Assembly: GCF_042677945.1 (NCBI RefSeq)
Contig: NZ_JBHUDN010000011.1
Source of the DNA: Haloplanus litoreus
GTDB taxonomy: Archaea; Halobacteriota; Halobacteria; Halobacteriales; Haloferacaceae
Length of the DNA: 64,000 nt
Strand: one strand, 5' to 3'
Shown in pieces: positions 58,848 to 64,000 of this stretch. Under the pieces are notes generated by a model. That model searched no databases. It saw only the letters and a program-made list of their open reading frames with translations, and was not told the origin of the DNA. Both the position numbers and the translations under genes were made by a program. Position 1 is the first letter of the stretch, and every line of letters begins with the position of its first letter.

Positions 58848-59303
58848 CTACCGGATGTCCTCGTCTCCCTCCCGTGCCGGGCCGTCTCGCAGGTGATCGA
58901 CCGCCTCGCACGTCGTTTCGGTCGCCTCGTACCCACGTTCGCCGGCGATCCGGGCCTCCGCGAGCAGGCCGGCTGCTCGGAACTCCGCGAGCAGGCCGTG
59001 CAGGTCGCTCTCGCAGAGGTCGTAGGCGTCGAGGAGCGTTCGCACGGCGAGCGGGCCGCGATCCACGAGTTCCACGAGGAGGCCGAGCGCCCGCTCGTTC
59101 GGCGTCGCAGTGAGGACCCGTCGGACGGACGCGGGCACCGCGCCGGCGGCAGTCACCAGCGGTGACGCCTCGTCGTCCACGCGCAGGTCGGCGTTCGGTA
59201 CGTAGCGTTCGGTTCCGGTCTCCGGATCACGGACGAGACTCGACTCCGCCGACCGCTTCAAGAGGAGGTAGCGATCACCTTCGTCGTCCCGGACGGTTCG
59301 CAT
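58848..59303 (-). CDS. Haloarchaeal winged-helix-like protein, unknown function
   Basis: This 151-residue protein begins MRTVRDDEGDRYLLLKRSAESS and gives a small beta domain (1-55, ending RYVPNADLRVDDEASPL), then a helical part (65-150) with an HTH look (LGLLVELVDRGPLAVRTLLDAYDLCESDLHGLLAEFRAAGLL). I recall the family as DUF7346. The start ATG is 25 bases after the stop of the neighbouring small membrane protein, so they are likely co-transcribed. DNA binding is inference from fold pattern. Confidence 0.72.
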   Translation of the reverse strand: MRTVRDDEGDRYLLLKRSAESSLVRDPETGTERYVPNADLRVDDEASPLVTAAGAVPASVRRVLTATPNERALGLLVELVDRGPLAVRTLLDAYDLCESDLHGLLAEFRAAGLLAEARIAGERGYEATETTCEAVDHLRDGPAREGDEDIR

Positions 59304-59328
59304 GGTCGGCGCGAGGTCGGCCGGGGAG

Positions 59329-59658
59329 TTAGGGGTTGCGCCCGTCGTCGTCGCCGCGGCGCTCGAACGTACGATACAGGTGGTACACACGGACGCCGGC
59401 GACCACGCCGAGTGCGGCGATGCCGCCACCGAGCCGCCACTGGCCCCGGAAGTAGATGAGCATCGGGGCGAACGTGAGACAGAACAGTGCCACGTTGGCC
59501 ATGAGGACGCTCCGCCAGAACAGACTCTGAACCTCGGGATCGACGTCGCTTGGATCGGTGTTCGGCGTCGGCGCCTGCGGTGGATCGGGTCCGAGATTCG
59601 CCGCCCGCCGCTCGGCAGGGGTCTCGTCGGCGTCGTCGTCCCACGGGTCGACCGGCAC
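59329..59658 (-). CDS. Small two-span membrane protein, haloarchaeal
   Basis: This 109-residue protein has an acidic, proline-rich cytosolic half (DPWDDDADETPAERR...) and two membrane helices (residues 50-66, 72-90). The GTG at 59658 is chosen because a TTTT box on this strand near 59685 lies about 27 bases before it. An upstream TTG in the same frame would sit on the box. I recall it as DUF7322-type. Function unknown. Confidence 0.68.
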   Translation of the reverse strand: MPVDPWDDDADETPAERRAANLGPDPPQAPTPNTDPSDVDPEVQSLFWRSVLMANVALFCLTFAPMLIYFRGQWRLGGGIAALGVVAGVRVYHLYRTFERRGDDDGRNP

Positions 59659-59842
59659 GCTCTCACGGAGCGAACGTGGTAGCAAAAGCGTTCGGTTGCG
59701 TCACCACGTGGCCGTCGTAGCCTCGGTAACTCGGTGCACGCAGTCCGTCGACCGGGTGTCCGAACAGTTCCAGACGTTACGACGGGTCGGCGAGGACTCT
59801 GTCGCGTTCTCGACCCGCGGACGGCTCACCGACGACCGGTCC

Positions 59843-60022
59843 TCAGGCGAGATCCTGGATCGGTATCGCAGCCGACGATTCGACCCACGCGAGCGGGTTC
59901 TCGGCGTCGTAGAGCACCGTCCCGTCCTCGACTTCGTACGCCTCGACGGTGTCGATACCGTCGTGATCCGGACGGCGTTCGTCCGCACTGTCCCACCGGC
60001 CTGCGTCGACGTGGTCGGACAT
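59843..60022 (-). CDS. 59-residue haloarchaeal protein, DUF7331-like
   Basis: This acidic protein has a disordered half (DHVDAGRWDSADERRPDHDG) and a conserved-looking end, YEVEDGTVLYDAENPLAWVES. I recall similar small proteins (DUF7331). A TATA sequence on this strand near 60053-60056 sits about 30 bases before the ATG at 60022, supporting it. An ATG at 60028 is a close alternative. It is divergent from polB. Confidence 0.7.
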   Translation of the reverse strand: MSDHVDAGRWDSADERRPDHDGIDTVEAYEVEDGTVLYDAENPLAWVESSAAIPIQDLA

Positions 60023-60130
60023 CGTCACGGAGTTTGGTATGAAATGACATGGTATATGTCTTTCCGTCGTGGCAGCCTTTCCGGGGGGAGAGTGGTTGGG
60101 TTTTTACCGGCCACCGCCGAAGCGAGCAGT

Positions 60131-62887
60131 ATGGAACAGGCGGAGCTTACCGGGTCTTGGGGGACTGACGACGCCGACAGACCCGAGGCGGAGGCCGTCG
60201 CCGTCGCGGGCGATGCCGGGCAGTCGGTCGCCGAGGTGGTCGACACGGCGGAGTTGAAATTTCCCGATCCGGACGGGACGGTCGACCTCGCAGTCACCCA
60301 GATCGACTACTCGGTCGAGGGACAGGGCGCCGACGAGTACCCCGTCGTCCACGTGTTCGGCCGGACGCCGGGCGGCGACGTCGAACACGTCCGTGTCCTC
60401 GGATTCGAACCGTACTTCTACGCGCCGACGGCGAGTCTCTCCGACGACGACCTGGATCGTGACGTGATCACGCGCACCGAGACGGGCTACGAGAGCATCC
60501 GCGGCGAGGGCCTGACGAAGATCTGTACGCGCACGCCGCGGGACGTGGGCCAGATCCGGGACGAGTTCGACCACTACGAGGCGGATATCCTCTTTCCCAA
60601 CCGCCTGCTGATCGACAAGGACATCGAGAGCGGCGTTCGAGTCCCCGTCCGCCGACTGGAGAGTGGGTCGATCCAGGTGCCACACGACGAACTGACCGCG
60701 GTCGACGTCCCGACCGACCTCCGGGTGAACACCTTCGACATCGAGGTGGACGACCGCTCGGGATTCCCCGAGGAGGGCGAGGAACCCATCGTCTGTCTCA
60801 CCAGCCACGACTCCGGGCGCGACGAGTACGTCGCGTGGCTGTACGACGCGCCGGCGGGTGAGGCGGTGGTTCCCGACGACCTGTCGGATCACGATGCCCT
60901 CTCCGGCGACATCCGCGCCGACGTCCGCGCGTTCGACTCCGAGGCTGCGATGCTCGACGCCTTCCTCGCGTACATCGAGGAGACGGACCCCGACGTGCTC
61001 ACGGGCTGGAACTTCGAGGACTTCGACGCCCCCTACCTGATTGACCGGCTCGAGGTGGTCGGCTCGCGTCCCGACGTCGACCGGAACCTGAACCCCGACC
61101 GCCTCTCGCGGATCGGCGAGGTGTGGCGCAGCGACTGGGGTGGCCCGACGATCAAGGGCCGGGTCGTCTTCGACCTGCTCTACGCCTACAAGCGCACGCA
61201 GTTCACCGAACTGGAGTCCTACCGCCTCGACGCGGTGGGCGAACAGGAACTCGGCGCGGGGAAAGAGCGGTACACCGGCGACATCGGTGACCTGTGGGAG
61301 AACGACCCCCAGCGGCTTCTGGAGTACAACCTCCGCGACGTGGAACTCTGTGTGGAACTCGACCGCAAGCGCGATATCATCTCCTTCTGGGACGAGGTGC
61401 GAACGTTCGTCGGCTGTAAACTGGAGGACGCCCCGACGCCCGGCGACGCCGTCGACGTGTACGTCCTGCACAAGGTCCACGGTGATTTCGCCCTCCCGTC
61501 GAAGGGCCGGGCCGACGCCGAGGACTACGAGGGCGGCGCCGTCTTCGACCCCATCACGGGGATCAAGGAGAACGTCAGCGTCCTCGACCTGAAGTCGCTG
61601 TATCCGATGTGCATGGTGACGATCAACGCCTCGCCGGAGACGAAGGTCGATCCGGAGACCTACGACGGCGACACCTATCACGCTCCCAACGGGACGCACT
61701 TCCGGAAGGAACCGGACGGCGTGATCCGGGAGATGGTCGACGAACTCTTGACGGAACGCGAGGCAAAGAAGGCACGACGGAACGAGAACGACCCCGAGAG
61801 CGAGGCCTACGAACAGTACGACCGACAGCAACAGGCCGTCAAGGTCATCATGAACTCCCTCTACGGTGTTCTGGGGTGGGATCGGTTCCGCCTCTACGAC
61901 CGGGAGATGGGCGCGGCCGTCACCGCGACCGGCCGGGACGTCATCGAACACACCCAGACGGCCGCCAACGACGTGGGCTACGAGGTGGCCTACGGTGACA
62001 CCGACAGCGTCATGCTGGAGATCGGGTCGGAGGCGGCGGTCGAGACCGTGCCCGCGGAGATTCGCGAGGCCCATCCCGACGCAAGCGAGAGCGATCTCCG
62101 ACAGATCGCCGGCGCCATCGAGACGGGTTTCGAACTCGAAGAGCGAATCAACGAATCCTACGACGCGTTCGCTCGCGAGGAACTGAACGCGGCGGAGCAC
62201 CGCTTCCAGATCGAGTTCGAGAAGCTCTACCGGCGGTTCTTCCAGGCCGGCAAGAAGAAACGCTACGCGGGCCACATCGTCTGGAAAGAGGGAAAACACG
62301 TCGACGACATCGACATCACGGGTTTCGAGTACAAGCGCTCGGACATCGCTCCGATCACCAAGGAGGTCCAGCGCCGCGTCATCGAGATGATCGTCACCGG
62401 CGACGACGTCGACGACGTCGAGGAGTATGTCCACGACGTCATCGAGGACTTCGAGGCGGGGAACGTCGACTTAAACGACGTGGGCATCCCCGGCGGGATC
62501 GGCAAACGGCTGACTGCCTACGACACGGACACGGCACAGGTTCGGGGGGCGAAGTACGCCAACCACCTGCTCGGCACCAACTTCCAGCGGGGGAGCAAAC
62601 CCAAGCGGCTGTATCTGAAGAAGGTCCATCCGGACTTTTTCCGCCGGCTGGAAGCGGAGGAGGGGTTCGACCCCCAGACCGACGCCCTCTACGGCGAGTT
62701 CAAGCGGAATCCGGACGTCATCTGCTTCGAGTACGCCGACCAGATTCCTGATGCCTTCGAAATCGACTGGGACAAGATGCTCGAAAAGACGCTCAAAGGG
62801 CCGATTGCCCGGGTTATCGAGGCGCTCGGTCTCTCGTGGGGCGAGGTCAAGAGCGGGCAGCGACAGACGGGACTCGGCCAGTTCTGA
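60131..62887 (+). CDS. polB: DNA polymerase family B
   Basis: This 918-residue replicative polymerase has a proofreading exonuclease (FDIEVDDRSG as Exo I near residue 205, GWNFEDFDAPYL as Exo II, YNLRDVEL as Exo III) and polymerase motifs A (VLDLKSLYPMCMVTINASPE), B (KVIMNSLYGVLGW) and C (YGDTDSVMLEI). Unlike many haloarchaeal polB genes, none of these sites carries an intein. The ATG lies 28 bases after a TTTTTA block (60103-60108). The large upstream frame extension is not real. Confidence 0.97.
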   Translation: MEQAELTGSWGTDDADRPEAEAVAVAGDAGQSVAEVVDTAELKFPDPDGTVDLAVTQIDYSVEGQGADEYPVVHVFGRTPGGDVEHVRVLGFEPYFYAPTASLSDDDLDRDVITRTETGYESIRGEGLTKICTRTPRDVGQIRDEFDHYEADILFPNRLLIDKDIESGVRVPVRRLESGSIQVPHDELTAVDVPTDLRVNTFDIEVDDRSGFPEEGEEPIVCLTSHDSGRDEYVAWLYDAPAGEAVVPDDLSDHDALSGDIRADVRAFDSEAAMLDAFLAYIEETDPDVLTGWNFEDFDAPYLIDRLEVVGSRPDVDRNLNPDRLSRIGEVWRSDWGGPTIKGRVVFDLLYAYKRTQFTELESYRLDAVGEQELGAGKERYTGDIGDLWENDPQRLLEYNLRDVELCVELDRKRDIISFWDEVRTFVGCKLEDAPTPGDAVDVYVLHKVHGDFALPSKGRADAEDYEGGAVFDPITGIKENVSVLDLKSLYPMCMVTINASPETKVDPETYDGDTYHAPNGTHFRKEPDGVIREMVDELLTEREAKKARRNENDPESEAYEQYDRQQQAVKVIMNSLYGVLGWDRFRLYDREMGAAVTATGRDVIEHTQTAANDVGYEVAYGDTDSVMLEIGSEAAVETVPAEIREAHPDASESDLRQIAGAIETGFELEERINESYDAFAREELNAAEHRFQIEFEKLYRRFFQAGKKKRYAGHIVWKEGKHVDDIDITGFEYKRSDIAPITKEVQRRVIEMIVTGDDVDDVEEYVHDVIEDFEAGNVDLNDVGIPGGIGKRLTAYDTDTAQVRGAKYANHLLGTNFQRGSKPKRLYLKKVHPDFFRRLEAEEGFDPQTDALYGEFKRNPDVICFEYADQIPDAFEIDWDKMLEKTLKGPIARVIEALGLSWGEVKSGQRQTGLGQF

Positions 62888-62944
62888 AAGTCACATTCAG
62901 TATTCCAAAACAATAGTTTCCGCTGACGGAATTCGAAGGGGGAG

Positions 62945-62958
62945 AATGCGTAAGCATT
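62945..62958 (+). repeat. Short inverted repeat upstream of sufC
   Basis: aatgc (62945-62949) and gcatt (62954-62958) flank gtaa, just before the sufC start. It could be a regulator site for iron-sulfur assembly genes, but five-base arms occur often by chance. Confidence 0.25.
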
Positions 62959-62991
62959 ATGCGTGTTACACCCCAGTCGTTCCGTAGGGAA

Positions 62992-63906
62992 ATGGCAACA
63001 CTACAGATCAACAATCTTCACGCGAAAGTCGCAGAAGAGGACGGCGAAAGTATCCTTCGCGGCGTCGACCTGGAGGTCAAGTCGGGCGAGATTCACGCTC
63101 TGATGGGACCGAACGGCTCGGGCAAGTCGACGACGGCGAAGGTAATCGCCGGCCACCCGGCCTACGAGGTAACCGACGGCGAGATCAAACTCGTCCTCGA
63201 CGACGAGGACGTCGCCGACATCGACGGGGAAGTTCCCGCGGAGAAGCTCGAGTGGGATCTGCTCGACCTCGAACCAAACGAGCGCGCGGCGCTCGGCATC
63301 TTCCTCGGTTTCCAGTATCCGGCGGAAATCGAGGGCGTCACGATGACGAACTTCCTCCGACAGGCGCTCAACGCGAAGGCCGAGGAGCGCGAGGAACTGT
63401 TCGAGGACGACGAGGAGGCCGAGGCCGAAGAGGAGGACGCGGGCTACGACACTTCGCCGATGGAGGGCGAGGTCGACGACGGCGAACTCGGCGTCGCCGA
63501 GTTCCAGCAGCTTCTGAAAGAGAAGATGGAACTGCTGGACATGGACGAGAAGTTCGCCCAGCGCTATCTCAACGCCGGCTTCTCCGGCGGAGAGAAGAAA
63601 CAGAACGAGGTGCTTCAGGCGGCAATCCTCGAACCGTCCGTCGCGGTGCTTGACGAAATCGACTCGGGGCTCGACATCGACCGCCTGCAGGACGTCTCCG
63701 AGGGGATCAACGCCCTCCGCGACGAGCAGGGGACGGGTATCCTCCAGATCACTCACTACCAGCGCATCCTCGACTACGTCGAGCCGGATCACGTCCACGT
63801 GATGATCGACGGAAAGATCGCAGAGAGCGGCGGTGCGGACCTGGCCAAGAAGCTCGAGGACGAGGGCTACGACTGGGTTCGCGAGCAGGTCTACGAGACA
63901 GCGTAA
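62992..63906 (+). CDS. sufC: Fe-S cluster assembly ATPase SufC
   Basis: This 304-residue ABC ATPase drives the SufBCD scaffold. Walker A is GPNGSGKSTTAKVIAGHPAYE (residues 39-59). Then come GIFLGFQYPAEIEGVTMTNFLR, the ABC signature NAGFSGGEKKQNE, Walker B VAVLDEIDSGLDIDRL, and the switch His in ITHYQRIL. Compared with bacterial SufC (about 250 residues) it carries a haloarchaeal acidic insert (residues 138-170, EEDEEAEAEEEDAG-like). sufB follows after 26 bases. Confidence 0.95.
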   Translation: MATLQINNLHAKVAEEDGESILRGVDLEVKSGEIHALMGPNGSGKSTTAKVIAGHPAYEVTDGEIKLVLDDEDVADIDGEVPAEKLEWDLLDLEPNERAALGIFLGFQYPAEIEGVTMTNFLRQALNAKAEEREELFEDDEEAEAEEEDAGYDTSPMEGEVDDGELGVAEFQQLLKEKMELLDMDEKFAQRYLNAGFSGGEKKQNEVLQAAILEPSVAVLDEIDSGLDIDRLQDVSEGINALRDEQGTGILQITHYQRILDYVEPDHVHVMIDGKIAESGGADLAKKLEDEGYDWVREQVYETA

Positions 63907-63932
63907 TACGGCTGCAGCCACAACACCACATC

Positions 63933-64000
63933 ATGAGTTCAGATCAAGATCACCTCAAAGAGACGGATACCGAAGCCCGCTTCGAGTTCAAAAAGGAGGA
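63933..64000 (+). CDS. sufB: Fe-S cluster assembly protein SufB (5' end only)
   Basis: Only the first 22 codons are in the window, beginning MSSDQDHLKETDTEARFEFK and running off the end. This matches the usual start of haloarchaeal SufB, the scaffold protein that works with SufC encoded just upstream. The identification rests on the start sequence plus position. Confidence 0.8.
   Translation, partial: MSSDQDHLKETDTEARFEFKKE

Overview
This window comes from the chromosome of a halophilic archaeon (class Halobacteria). The sequence is GC-rich (roughly two-thirds by eye). The proteins are strongly acidic and Asp/Glu-rich. Many genes start about 26-30 bases after a TATA-like TTTA/TTAA element with no room for a leader. 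The marker genes are archaeal: transcription factor E, PAN proteasomal ATPase, family-B DNA polymerase, Mre11-Rad50, haloarchaeal RPA with its associated protein, the archaeal CoA pathway pair, and a geranylgeranylglyceryl-phosphate synthase family protein. The layout resembles Haloferacales-type genomes, but genus cannot be decided from the sequence alone. Two runs of N (28248-28266, 48373-48412) show it is a scaffolded draft.

Layout. 0.1-2.6 kb: RPA plus RPA-associated protein, a ribbon-helix-helix protein and a conserved hypothetical. 2.7-2.85 kb: tRNA-His followed by a second, degenerate copy of its 3' end. 3-9.4 kb: AI-2E-type membrane protein, site-2-protease-like metalloprotease with CBS domains, a Tat-exported inorganic pyrophosphatase, a cupin, a large SF2 helicase, a thioesterase and a zinc-finger protein. 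9.5-15.5 kb: lipid and acyl-CoA genes (3-hydroxyacyl-CoA dehydrogenase, MaoC hydratase, MFS carrier, acyl-CoA carboxylase beta subunit, acyl-CoA dehydrogenase). 15.6-24.1 kb: acetolactate synthase-like enzyme, membrane protein, gatB, truncated hemoglobin, HTH-10 regulator, topA. 24.3-31.9 kb: GGGP synthase family protein, enolase-superfamily enzyme, aspS, pantoate kinase and phosphopantothenate synthetase (CoA synthesis), aminotransferase, membrane-anchored methyltransferase, lipoprotein. 32-42 kb: metG, pyk, NfeD-like protein, tfe-DUF2110-lipoprotein operon, CinA-like protein, a 36-residue membrane protein missed by length filters, NAD-kinase-like protein, AbrB-PhoU regulator. 42-50 kb: LEA14-like surface protein, squalene synthase-like enzyme, a cytochrome oxidase subunit III locus, CDGSH protein, a striking nested inverted repeat, and a long coiled-coil protein. 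50.3-64 kb: purA, small zinc-finger and membrane proteins, pan, an HTH-unknown-mre11-rad50 operon, three small haloarchaeal proteins, intein-free polB, and sufC-sufB running off the end.

Most of this is housekeeping core genome. Replication and repair genes (RPA, topA, mre11-rad50, polB), translation (gatB, aspS, metG, tRNA-His) and central metabolism dominate. I saw no insertion sequence, prophage, CRISPR array or defence island. The items most worth a second look are the 64-base nested inverted repeat at 47641-47704, transcription factor E lacking three of four zinc-ribbon cysteines, an exported but apparently catalytically intact pyrophosphatase, the duplicated tRNA-His 3' end, and the antisense-overlapping 36-residue membrane protein with its own promoter.
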